A DNA stretch of 7,535 nucleotides, taken from assembly GCA_016293155.1 (NCBI GenBank), contig JAEDEU010000071.1, forward strand, positions 1 to 7,535, given 5' to 3'. A program made the position numbers and the translations under genes. This document shows, piece after piece, positions 1-5,408 of this stretch. The notes below the pieces were generated by a model that was not told where the DNA came from, did no database searches, and was given only the letters and a program-made list of their open reading frames with translations. The number at the start of each line of letters is the position of its first letter. Position 1 is the stretch's first letter. This DNA is from Clostridiaceae bacterium. Its GTDB lineage: Bacteria > Bacillota > Clostridia > Oscillospirales > Butyricicoccaceae.

Positions 1-89
1 TGAAAATAGCTCCAGTTCAGATAAACCGCCACGCACAGCATCAGTGCTACAATGCCGTAAACCGCACCTCTTTTTTTGATGGAACTCAT
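1..89 (-). CDS. spoIIIAH: SpoIIIAH, stage III sporulation protein AH (5' end only)
   Basis: Only the first 29 codons lie in the window; the gene continues past the left edge. The visible peptide starts MSSIKKRG, continues with a single hydrophobic segment at about residues 9-24, and ends in the YLNWSYF signature typical of the start of SpoIIIAH. In the family this is a single-pass mother-cell membrane protein whose extracytoplasmic ring-forming domain binds forespore SpoIIQ to make the channel between the two cells. That domain is outside the window. A GGAGG Shine-Dalgarno sequence sits about 10 bases before the ATG, inside the 11-base gap after the spoIIIAG stop, so the gene is the last visible member of the spoIIIA operon. 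The identification rests on the short N-terminus plus perfect operon position. Confidence 0.9.
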   Translation of the reverse strand, partial: MSSIKKRGAVYGIVALMLCVAVYLNWSYF

Positions 90-100
90 GCCTCTCCCTC

Positions 101-655
101 CTACTGGCTCATTTTGATAATCGAAATCTGATCGGACGACAGACCGCACAGCGCACGGACAGCGTCTGTGATATCCAGCTGTACCCGATCACTGTCCGCA
201 CCGTCGCAGACCACCACCGCCCCGCGAAATTCCGGATAATTGGAGCGGAGCAGGATTGGGGTTTCTCCGTAGCTTCCGTCCGAGATAATGGAAACGGCAC
301 TCTGATAGTTTTCACTGGTGGAGTCCGTCCCGCTGCTCTGCTTGCTCCGGTTGACATCCGAAGCATATACGGATTCCGCTCCGGTCTCGAGCGACAGTGT
401 GACCTGCACGCGCCCCGCTCCGTCAATCTGAGACAGCACCTCCTCCAGCTGCTGCTCAAATTCCGAAAGCCGGAAGATCTCCTCTGTACCGGTCGGTTCG
501 TCGGTCTGCTCCTCCCTGTGCAGATCAGGCAGCGAGGTCAGCATCAGAACCACGCCGACCGCCACTACCAGCAAAAAATACTGGTATTTTTGCCAGAGCG
601 CCTTCAGCCGTTCTCCGCGTGCTGCACTTTGTGCTGAATGTTCGTGATCCCGCAT
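101..655 (-). CDS. spoIIIAG: SpoIIIAG, stage III sporulation protein AG
   Basis: The 184-residue protein has a short basic cytosolic N-terminus, one membrane segment at about residues 24-41, and an extracytoplasmic domain. In the family this domain oligomerises into a large ring of the SpoIIIA-SpoIIQ channel. Family signatures are EFEQQLEEVLSQIDGAGRV (66-83), the strand VTLSLETGAESVYASD (85-100), the YPEFRGAVVVCDGAD segment (140-154), and a C-terminal helix-strand. It is somewhat shorter than the B. subtilis protein (about 230). The ATG at 655 is preceded by AAGGA three bases away and lies inside spoIIIAF, giving a 52-base out-of-frame overlap. The next possible starts after the AF stop are TTG and GTG codons within the membrane segment, so the overlapping start is preferred. 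The stop is TAG. Confidence 0.95.
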   Translation of the reverse strand: MRDHEHSAQSAARGERLKALWQKYQYFLLVVAVGVVLMLTSLPDLHREEQTDEPTGTEEIFRLSEFEQQLEEVLSQIDGAGRVQVTLSLETGAESVYASDVNRSKQSSGTDSTSENYQSAVSIISDGSYGETPILLRSNYPEFRGAVVVCDGADSDRVQLDITDAVRALCGLSSDQISIIKMSQ

Positions 656-1092
656 TCGTCCTTCATCAACTCCTCCATCTTCCGCTGTTCCGACTCACTC
701 CCCCCGGAGCTGTATGCGATCTCCGCTCCGGTCAGTGTGATCTCCTCACCATTCTGCTCCGTAAAAATGGTTACGGTGCAGTTTATGCCCATAGCCTCCG
801 CTTTTTGACTGATATATTGCTCGATCTGCTGTGTGATGTAGGTTTGGTTCCACTCCTCCGCCTCCTGCTCGACCTGTTCGGTGGAAAACTCCTGTGCATC
901 GCTGATACTGCGGACAATCTCGGTAATGCGCAGATTGCGCAGCGGCGTGACCAGCGCAAGAATCAGCATCAGTCCGCCTGCCAGACGAACAATTTCCCGA
1001 ATTGCCCCGCCCGGTACAAACGCCATCAGCGCAGCCATAAAAATTGCCGCCGTGGTCACGCATAAAATAACATGCTGAAATGCCGCAATCAT
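604..1092 (-). CDS. spoIIIAF: SpoIIIAF, stage III sporulation protein AF
   Basis: The 162-residue protein has two membrane segments close together at the N-terminus (about 6-26 and 34-52). A hydrophilic region follows, including an acidic/Gln-rich helix at about 70-100, and then a C-terminal domain (about 100-158) matching the ring-building-motif part of SpoIIIAF. In sporulating Firmicutes it is a mother-cell membrane component of the SpoIIIA channel. It is shorter than the B. subtilis protein (about 206). The start ATG overlaps the spoIIIAE stop as ATGA (1089-1092), which suggests translational coupling. Its last 17 codons including the stop are shared, in another frame, with the start of spoIIIAG. 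The identification comes from topology, domain pattern and position between AE and AG. Confidence 0.93.
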   Translation of the reverse strand: MIAAFQHVILCVTTAAIFMAALMAFVPGGAIREIVRLAGGLMLILALVTPLRNLRITEIVRSISDAQEFSTEQVEQEAEEWNQTYITQQIEQYISQKAEAMGINCTVTIFTEQNGEEITLTGAEIAYSSGGSESEQRKMEELMKDECGITNIQHKVQHAENG

Positions 1093-2204
1093 ATCGCTTT
1101 CACCATTGTTACGGCGAACACCAGCTCAAAAAACAAAATCGCCGCACAGCTGCCGAGCATTCCGAGCAGCATTCCAAAGCCGGAGACAATTCCCTCCATC
1201 AGCTTGGACAGCTGCGGCGGCGTGACCGGTGAAAGCACCGCGGTACCCGCCTTGAAAATCAGATAGCTGATGCCGACGCGCAGGAACGGCACAATGCAAA
1301 TCGCCGCAATACAGAGCATCCCGAACACGCCCAGCGCATTTTTGAGCAGGATTGCGCCGGAAAGCAGGGTATCCGTTGCACCCGAGATAATACCTCCGAC
1401 CACGGGAATCGAGCCAGACAGGGCGAATTTTGCCGTTTTTACCGCGCCGTTGTCCAGCCCGTGGCTGACCGTGCCACTGATGGTGATGTATGCAACAAAG
1501 CCGGTGAGCAGAATCTTGAGAATGCCGGATACCACCCATTTGAGAAAGGACGCCATGCGCGAGAGCATGTCATTTCCGATCGCGGCATTGACCGTGATGA
1601 CTGCGATATAACCGCTCACGGCGGGCACGAGCAGCCCGGTGATGATGGATACCGTGAGATCAAAGACAAACATGGTTGCACCGTAGGTCAGCGCAGCGGT
1701 TGCCGGCGCGCCGGAAATCGTAAGCGCGGATGCCATCACCGGCATCATCGAGGCGGAAAAAATATCCATACTGTCGATTGTCTCCAGACACAGGCTCATC
1801 AGTCCGTGCAGATCTCCGTAAATCACCGCCGTCACACCGAGCGCACCCGCCATCGGCAGAATCGGGCTCGGCAGCCGGGATGCCGAGCCAAAGCCTGCTG
1901 CACAGCCGCAGAACAGCAGCACAACCGTGACACGCGCCAGAGTGGAAATCGTACTTTTCACCGCCTGTGTCCGCTCGCTCTCGGTCTTTTCCACAATCCG
2001 AATCAGCGACTCTCCCAGCTCGATTTCGCTGCTGATGTCAATCTCTCCGAGCAAACTCTGCGTCTGCCCGTCCAGTGCACGTTTGACCGAATCCGCACCG
2101 ACAAGATCCTTTTGTCCGTTCCAGACCTCGTCAGCTGCCCATGCGCTGCCGGACAGCACGATCAGGCACAGCACAGCGGTCAGAACACAGCGCGCCGCCC
2201 TCAT
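1089..2204 (-). CDS. spoIIIAE: SpoIIIAE, stage III sporulation protein AE
   Basis: The 371-residue polytopic membrane protein opens with a classic signal peptide: basic MRAARC, a hydrophobic core, and a likely cleavage after AWA at residue 23. A hydrophilic stretch (24-85) follows, then many hydrophobic segments from about residue 88 to the end, including Gly/Ala-rich helices around 115-130, 180-210, 225-245, 290-310 and 340-365. This layout and the length match SpoIIIAE (399 in B. subtilis), an integral membrane part of the SpoIIIA channel with distant permease-like character. The frame is open 40 codons further upstream, but that stretch lies inside spoIIIAD and has no signal-peptide character. 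The start at 2204 is chosen because it gives the signal peptide and an ATGA overlap with the spoIIIAD stop. The end overlaps spoIIIAF in the same way. Confidence 0.95.
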   Translation of the reverse strand: MRAARCVLTAVLCLIVLSGSAWAADEVWNGQKDLVGADSVKRALDGQTQSLLGEIDISSEIELGESLIRIVEKTESERTQAVKSTISTLARVTVVLLFCGCAAGFGSASRLPSPILPMAGALGVTAVIYGDLHGLMSLCLETIDSMDIFSASMMPVMASALTISGAPATAALTYGATMFVFDLTVSIITGLLVPAVSGYIAVITVNAAIGNDMLSRMASFLKWVVSGILKILLTGFVAYITISGTVSHGLDNGAVKTAKFALSGSIPVVGGIISGATDTLLSGAILLKNALGVFGMLCIAAICIVPFLRVGISYLIFKAGTAVLSPVTPPQLSKLMEGIVSGFGMLLGMLGSCAAILFFELVFAVTMVKAI

Positions 2205-2587
2205 AGCATCCCACCGATCAGCCGGATGACCTGTTCCATCAGCGGCAGGCACACCGCAATCGCCGCCGCCACGCCTGCAAGCTCCAGCTTGGAGCCAATC
2301 GAGCCCTCGCCCGCATCTCGACACACTTCAGACGCAACGCGCACGACAACGGCAATCCCGACCGCCTTGATAACTGGCACATACACCTCTCCGTCGATTT
2401 TGGCAGCGCTCATCAGGCGAGAGGCGCTGTCCCAGACCTGACCGATGGCATCCAGTGCGGGCAGCAAAATCAGAATCCCTGCGAGCAGGGACAGCAGCAC
2501 GGCAAACGCCGGACTGTGCTGCCTCAGATATACGCCGAATACCGCCGCACACAGCGCAATCGCGCAAAGCTTTAAGATCAGTTCCAT
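2201..2587 (-). CDS. spoIIIAD: SpoIIIAD, stage III sporulation protein AD
   Basis: The 128-residue membrane protein starts MELILKLCAIAL and has hydrophobic segments at about 4-20, 27-47, 72-90 and 100-127. Between the second and third is the KIDGEVYVPVIKAVGIA segment typical of the family, and near the end comes a CRDAGEGSIGSKLELAG motif. It resembles SpoIIIAC in fold and is a membrane component of the SpoIIIA channel complex; the length agrees with B. subtilis SpoIIIAD (133). The same frame is open much further upstream, but that part reads spoIIIAC and spoIIIAB out of frame and is discarded. The ATG follows the spoIIIAC TAG stop after two bases, and the TGA stop overlaps the spoIIIAE start. 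Confidence 0.95.
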   Translation of the reverse strand: MELILKLCAIALCAAVFGVYLRQHSPAFAVLLSLLAGILILLPALDAIGQVWDSASRLMSAAKIDGEVYVPVIKAVGIAVVVRVASEVCRDAGEGSIGSKLELAGVAAAIAVCLPLMEQVIRLIGGML

Positions 2588-2589
2588 GG

Positions 2590-2784
2590 CTAAAACCCAA
2601 ATACGGTCTGGATGAGGTTGAATAGCTCGCTGATTTTCTGGACAATCAGCATCATGACGACGATCAAGCCGGCGAGCGTGGTCATCATCGCCTGTTCCTC
2701 GCGTCCAGACCGCACCAGAAGCTGGTTGAGCACAGCGACCAGAATGCCCACAGCCGCAATTTTGAAGATTAAATCCACCTGCAT
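2590..2784 (-). CDS. spoIIIAC: SpoIIIAC, stage III sporulation protein AC
   Basis: A very small protein of 64 residues with two membrane segments (about 5-23 and 33-49) separated by the conserved polar turn NQLLVRSGREEQA. This is the hallmark of SpoIIIAC (68 residues in B. subtilis), a membrane component of the mother-cell SpoIIIA complex. Two ATGs are in frame, at 2790 and 2784. The second is chosen because the only Shine-Dalgarno, GAGGA, directly abuts the first ATG but lies six bases before the second, and because family members start with a short M-x-x-D-x-IFKIA sequence, as MQVDLIFKIA does here. The GAGGA overlaps the spoIIIAB TGA stop, so the two genes are separated by only nine bases. 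Confidence 0.94.
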   Translation of the reverse strand: MQVDLIFKIAAVGILVAVLNQLLVRSGREEQAMMTTLAGLIVVMMLIVQKISELFNLIQTVFGF

Positions 2785-2793
2785 ATGCATTCC

Positions 2794-3312
2794 TCATATC
2801 AGCACCAGCACCAGCAGAATGCCTGCTGCAATACAGCAGGTGCGGTAAACGGTGCCCTTGCTTTTCAGCTCCGAGCGCGCCTGCTCCAGCTGATGCTCCA
2901 GCCGCTTTCTGGAATGCTCCAGGCATTTTTTCTGCGAGGCTGCATCATATTTTCCGATAAAATCGGACATGTCGCACAGCACCGCCACATCCTGCGGCGT
3001 CAAGCCTGTCTGCGTTCCGTACTGGCGGAACGCCTTCATCCATTTGTAAGTAAGAGACAGTCCGTCATCCTTTTCGATCATTCGCTTCATCTTCCCAAAG
3101 ATCAGCGCGACCTGTGCACGGCTGTCCTGCGCAAGCATCCGGATGATATCCGGAATGCCGGTCAGCCGGAACGCCAGCTCACTGCCAATCAGATCCGCTG
3201 CGGTCATCATCGCCTCCAGTGCTCTCACCCGTCCTCCGAGCTGCTGCCGCTGTGTGATTCCCATGCCGGTAAATGAACCGATAATCAGAATCATTCCAAT
3301 CATTTTTAACAT
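2794..3312 (-). CDS. spoIIIAB: SpoIIIAB, stage III sporulation protein AB
   Basis: The 172-residue protein has a hydrophobic segment at each end (about 3-19 and 155-172) flanking a mostly helical, charged cytosolic middle. That middle includes RVRALEAMMTAADLIGSEL (28-46) and a Lys/Arg/Gln-rich helix (about 125-152). This hairpin-like architecture and the length match SpoIIIAB (171 in B. subtilis), a GspF-like platform protein thought to work with the SpoIIIAA ATPase. An in-frame ATG exists eight codons upstream, but the ATG at 3312 is chosen because it gives the usual MLKMIG start and lies nine bases after an AAGGAG Shine-Dalgarno. The gene follows spoIIIAA after 54 bases, the largest gap in the operon. 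Confidence 0.94.
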   Translation of the reverse strand: MLKMIGMILIIGSFTGMGITQRQQLGGRVRALEAMMTAADLIGSELAFRLTGIPDIIRMLAQDSRAQVALIFGKMKRMIEKDDGLSLTYKWMKAFRQYGTQTGLTPQDVAVLCDMSDFIGKYDAASQKKCLEHSRKRLEHQLEQARSELKSKGTVYRTCCIAAGILLVLVLI

Positions 3313-3366
3313 TCCTTTGCACTCCTTTCCAATCAAACCGCCGCCCGCAGACCGGCGACTCTGCTA

Positions 3367-4242
3367 CTACTGTATGAGCCTGACCTGCCGTTCATGTCCG
3401 ATCACCGCAATGCATTCAAATACTTTCATATCCAGCACGCTGCGGTACAGCGGACGTGCCGAAAAATCCTCAAAATCCAGCGCATGTGCGGTCGCCAGCA
3501 CTGCCGCTCCGCAGTGGCAGGCGTACTGAATCGCCCGCGCGTCCTGCTCGGTCGTGATCTCGTCCAGCACGACCGCCTTCGGAGACATGGTTTTGACCAG
3601 CATCATCGCTGCCTGCGCCTTGGGGCAGGAATCTATGATATCCGTATGTGTGCCGAGATCAAACTGCGGCATCCCACGGTACATGCCGGAAAGCTCGCAC
3701 CGTTCGTCCGCAACGCCCATGCGCAGCCCGCTGTCCGAGAGCTGCCGGGTCAGATCGCGCAGCAGCGTGGTTTTCCCGCGTCCCGGCGGAGACAGAATCA
3801 GCGTACTGCGAATCCCGCCTCCCACATGGACCGCCTCATACAGCCGCTCTCCTGCCGCGCCCTTGATCTGCCGTGCAATGCGCAGATTGACCGAGGACAC
3901 ATGGCGGAAGGTGGAAATCTCGCCCTGCTGCATGACTGCCGTACCGCACACACCCAGCCGGTGACCGCCGGCAATCGTCAAAAATCCCTGCTTCAGACTG
4001 TCCGTAAACGTATGTACCGAATAATCGGTTGCACGGGCAATGACCTCTCCCAGCTCATCCGTCGTGATGCGGTGGCTGCCGAGCGGGCGCTCCCCTCCGC
4101 CGCACTCAATGCTGAGCGGCTGCCCGGCACGCAGCCGGATCTCCTCACAGCCCGCCCGCTCCCGGTTGGACAGCGAGCGCAGAATCGCCGCCGTCTGCGG
4201 CGGCAGACACCGAATTGCCTGTAAAAAACTTTCTGCTTTCAT
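3367..4242 (-). CDS. spoIIIAA: SpoIIIAA, stage III sporulation protein AA (secretion-type ATPase)
   Basis: The 291-residue soluble protein is the ATPase of the SpoIIIA channel and is related to type II/IV secretion ATPases. The N-terminal domain (about 1-140) contains the conserved EEIRLRAGQPLSIE (33-46) and the KQGFLTIAGGHRLGVCG segment (84-100). The P-loop is SPPGRGKTTLLRD (151-163) with Lys157 and Thr158 as nucleotide-binding residues, and Walker B is VVLDE (224-228). It ends in a C-terminal region of alternating strands and helices. Length agrees with B. subtilis SpoIIIAA (307). It is the first gene of the operon; the ATG is preceded by purine-rich AAGGAAGGG about 12 bases away, with a closer GGGA. 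It ends in tandem TAG stops. The first position of the P-loop is Ser rather than Gly or Ala, a minor variation. Confidence 0.96.
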   Translation of the reverse strand: MKAESFLQAIRCLPPQTAAILRSLSNRERAGCEEIRLRAGQPLSIECGGGERPLGSHRITTDELGEVIARATDYSVHTFTDSLKQGFLTIAGGHRLGVCGTAVMQQGEISTFRHVSSVNLRIARQIKGAAGERLYEAVHVGGGIRSTLILSPPGRGKTTLLRDLTRQLSDSGLRMGVADERCELSGMYRGMPQFDLGTHTDIIDSCPKAQAAMMLVKTMSPKAVVLDEITTEQDARAIQYACHCGAAVLATAHALDFEDFSARPLYRSVLDMKVFECIAVIGHERQVRLIQ

Positions 4243-4279
4243 TGATCCCGATTCCCTTCCTTTCCTGAAACCTTAACAC

Positions 4280-4308
4280 AAGCTATGCACTGCTCCGGTA
4301 TTTCATTC
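4280..4308 (-). promoter_or_regulatory. Weak candidate sigma-E-type promoter for spoIIIA
   Basis: Reading the minus strand, GAATGAA (4308-4302) and CATAGCTT (4287-4280) are separated by 14 bases. That spacing, and the G/A-A-T and CATA parts, fit the mother-cell sigma-E consensus (roughly KMATATT, 14 bases, CATACAHT), but several positions do not match. The location, about 38 bases before the spoIIIAA start, is right. Sigma-E control of spoIIIA is established in B. subtilis; that this particular site is the promoter is only a guess. Confidence 0.3.
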
Positions 4309-4433
4309 CGCCTGTCCGCATATCGTTTTTGTCTGCTCCGCTTGTTCCGCTTGATGTTTTTCCGTTATTTTTTTGTTTTTTTCTGCATTAATTTCTTCAA
4401 AAATGTTCTATTTCTGAGCATTTCATAAATATT

Positions 4434-4450
4434 TTGTGCCAATATCACAA
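4434..4450. promoter_or_regulatory. TTGTG-N7-CACAA inverted repeat, possible operator
   Basis: A perfect five-base inverted repeat, TTGTG and CACAA, is separated by seven bases and centred at 4442. It ends 17 bases before the -35 box of the nfn promoter. The half-sites resemble those of the NADH-responsive repressor Rex (TTGTG-N8-CACAA) and of CRP/FNR-family regulators, but the spacer is one base short of the usual eight. A redox regulator would make sense for nfnAB, but no regulator gene is present here and the match is imperfect. Confidence 0.3.
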
Positions 4451-4467
4451 TTTAAAATGCGATACGC

Positions 4468-4496
4468 TTGAAATTTTATTGTTCTTGTTATATAAT
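4468..4496 (+). promoter_or_regulatory. Sigma-A-type promoter of nfnAB
   Basis: The -35 box TTGAAA (4468-4473, five of six to TTGACA) and a perfect -10 box TATAAT (4491-4496) are separated by exactly 17 bases. Transcription is expected to start near 4503, giving an untranslated leader of about 46 bases before the nfnA ATG. The leader carries an AAAGGA ribosome-binding site at 4531-4536, 12 bases before the start, a somewhat long spacing. This is the best promoter match in the window. Confidence 0.85.
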
Positions 4497-4548
4497 TATG
4501 AAGCTGATTGAATGCATGATGAATCCATAGAAAGGATGTTTTAAACCG

Positions 4549-5406
4549 ATGTTTGAAATTCTCGAAAAGCGTAAGCTGTGCTCGAATGTCACCCTGATGG
4601 TAATCGATGCACCTTATGTTGCAAAAAAGGCTGAGCCCGGCCAGTTTATTATTCTGCGCGTCACGGAGGACGGCGAGCGCATCCCGCTGACCATCGCTTC
4701 TTATGACCGCGAGAAGGGCACCATCACCATCATCTTCCAGGAGGTCGGTGCTACCACCATGAAGCTCGGCATGATGAATGTCGGCGACTGCCTGCATGAT
4801 TTCGTTGGTCCGCTTGGCGTTGCTTCCGAGCTGGAGCACCTCAAGGGCAAGAAGGTTGCTGTCATCGGCGGCGGTCTGGGCTGTGCAATCGCATATCCGC
4901 AGGCAAAGAAGCTGCACGAGCTGGGCGCTGAGGTTGACCTGATCGCAGGCTTCCGCAACACCGATTTCATCATCCTCGAGGAGGAGATGAAGGCAGCTTC
5001 CACCAATCTGTACATCGTAACCGACGACGGCTCCAACGGCCGCAAGGCTCTGGTCACCGACGTGCTCAAGGAGCAGATCGAGGCGGGCGTCAAGTATGAC
5101 ACGGTCATCGCAATCGGTCCGGTTATCATGATGAAGTTTGTCGCGCTGACCACCAAGCCGTATGGCATTAAGACCATCGTTTCCATGAACTCCACCATGG
5201 TTGACGGCACCGGCATGTGCGGCGGATGTCGCCTGACGGTCGGCGGCGAGACCAAGTTCGCCTGCGTAGACGGTCCGGACTTCGACGGTCATCTGGTTGA
5301 CTTCGACGAGGCAATGCGCCGCGGCAGAATGTACAAGACGCAGGAGACTGCTGCTGTGGAAGCACACAGAGAGCACTGCAATCTGATGAAGATGGAGGTA
5401 AAGTAA
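4549..5406 (+). CDS. nfnA: NfnA, small subunit of NADH-dependent ferredoxin:NADP+ oxidoreductase
   Basis: The 285-residue protein belongs to the ferredoxin-NADP reductase/dihydroorotate dehydrogenase electron-transfer family. The N-terminal FAD-binding beta-barrel (about 1-97) carries RIPLTIAS (44-51). The NAD(H)-binding domain follows with VAVIGGGLGCA (103-113). Near the C-terminus DGTGMCGGC (219-227) and Cys239 in FACVDGPDFDGH supply the ligands of the [2Fe-2S] cluster: Cys224, Cys227 and Cys239, with Asp219 in the place of the Asp ligand known from NfnA structures. With NfnB it couples oxidation of NADH and reduced ferredoxin to the reduction of two NADP+. The same family is often labelled sulfide dehydrogenase beta subunit or glutamate synthase-associated reductase; pairing with the adjacent large subunit favours NfnA. 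It is first in the operon, and nfnB begins two bases after its TAA stop. Confidence 0.93.
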   Translation: MFEILEKRKLCSNVTLMVIDAPYVAKKAEPGQFIILRVTEDGERIPLTIASYDREKGTITIIFQEVGATTMKLGMMNVGDCLHDFVGPLGVASELEHLKGKKVAVIGGGLGCAIAYPQAKKLHELGAEVDLIAGFRNTDFIILEEEMKAASTNLYIVTDDGSNGRKALVTDVLKEQIEAGVKYDTVIAIGPVIMMKFVALTTKPYGIKTIVSMNSTMVDGTGMCGGCRLTVGGETKFACVDGPDFDGHLVDFDEAMRRGRMYKTQETAAVEAHREHCNLMKMEVK

Positions 5407-5408
5407 TC

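Larger units (their letters stand above)
4243..4548. other. Divergent intergenic region between spoIIIAA and nfnA
   Basis: This 306-base region separates two divergently transcribed operons and contains no credible gene. It is distinctly more AT-rich than its surroundings, most of all from about 4350 to 4530. It holds a T-rich tract (T5 at 4357-4361, T7 at 4368-4374, T7 at 4376-4382), a near-perfect tandem repeat of TCCGCTTG (4337-4344 and 4346-4353), and an inverted repeat at 4434-4450. It also carries the nfn promoter at 4468-4496 and a weak candidate sigma-E promoter facing spoIIIA at 4280-4308. I see no riboswitch-like structure or RNA gene. Confidence 0.8.

Noticed and set aside
2205..2324. 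Upstream extension of spoIIIAE by 40 codons
   Set aside because: It lies within spoIIIAD and would bury the signal peptide that begins at the ATG at 2204.
1461..2441. A 326-codon plus-strand open frame opposite spoIIIAE and spoIIIAD
   Set aside because: It is in the codon register of spoIIIAE, rich in His/Arg/Gln, and lacks a ribosome-binding site. The opposite strand encodes clear SpoIII proteins.
2588..2926. Upstream extension of the spoIIIAD frame, which would make a 241-residue protein
   Set aside because: The extension reads spoIIIAC and part of spoIIIAB out of frame and has no membrane character; SpoIIIAD is normally about 130 residues.
3313..3366. Possible attenuator hairpin between spoIIIAA and spoIIIAB
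   Set aside because: Only a five-base CGCCG/CGGCG stem with a nine-base loop can be drawn and no U-run follows; it is too weak to call.
3394..4224. A 276-codon plus-strand open frame opposite spoIIIAA
   Set aside because: It is a same-register shadow of spoIIIAA with no domain resemblance; the Walker motifs on the other strand settle the coding strand.
4486..4501. Possible Rex half-site TTGTTA overlapping the -10 box
   Set aside because: The facing half reads ATTATG rather than TAACAA, so there is no inverted repeat; the TTGTG/CACAA pair at 4434-4450 is the better candidate.
4498..4530. Possible leader peptide MKLIECMMNP in front of nfnA
   Set aside because: Its first ATG lies upstream of the predicted transcription start near 4503 and has no ribosome-binding site; the inner ATGs also lack one.
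4423..5376. A 317-codon open frame on the minus strand opposite nfnA
   Set aside because: It has the same register relationship to nfnA and so is explained by codon bias. It also runs across the nfn promoter.
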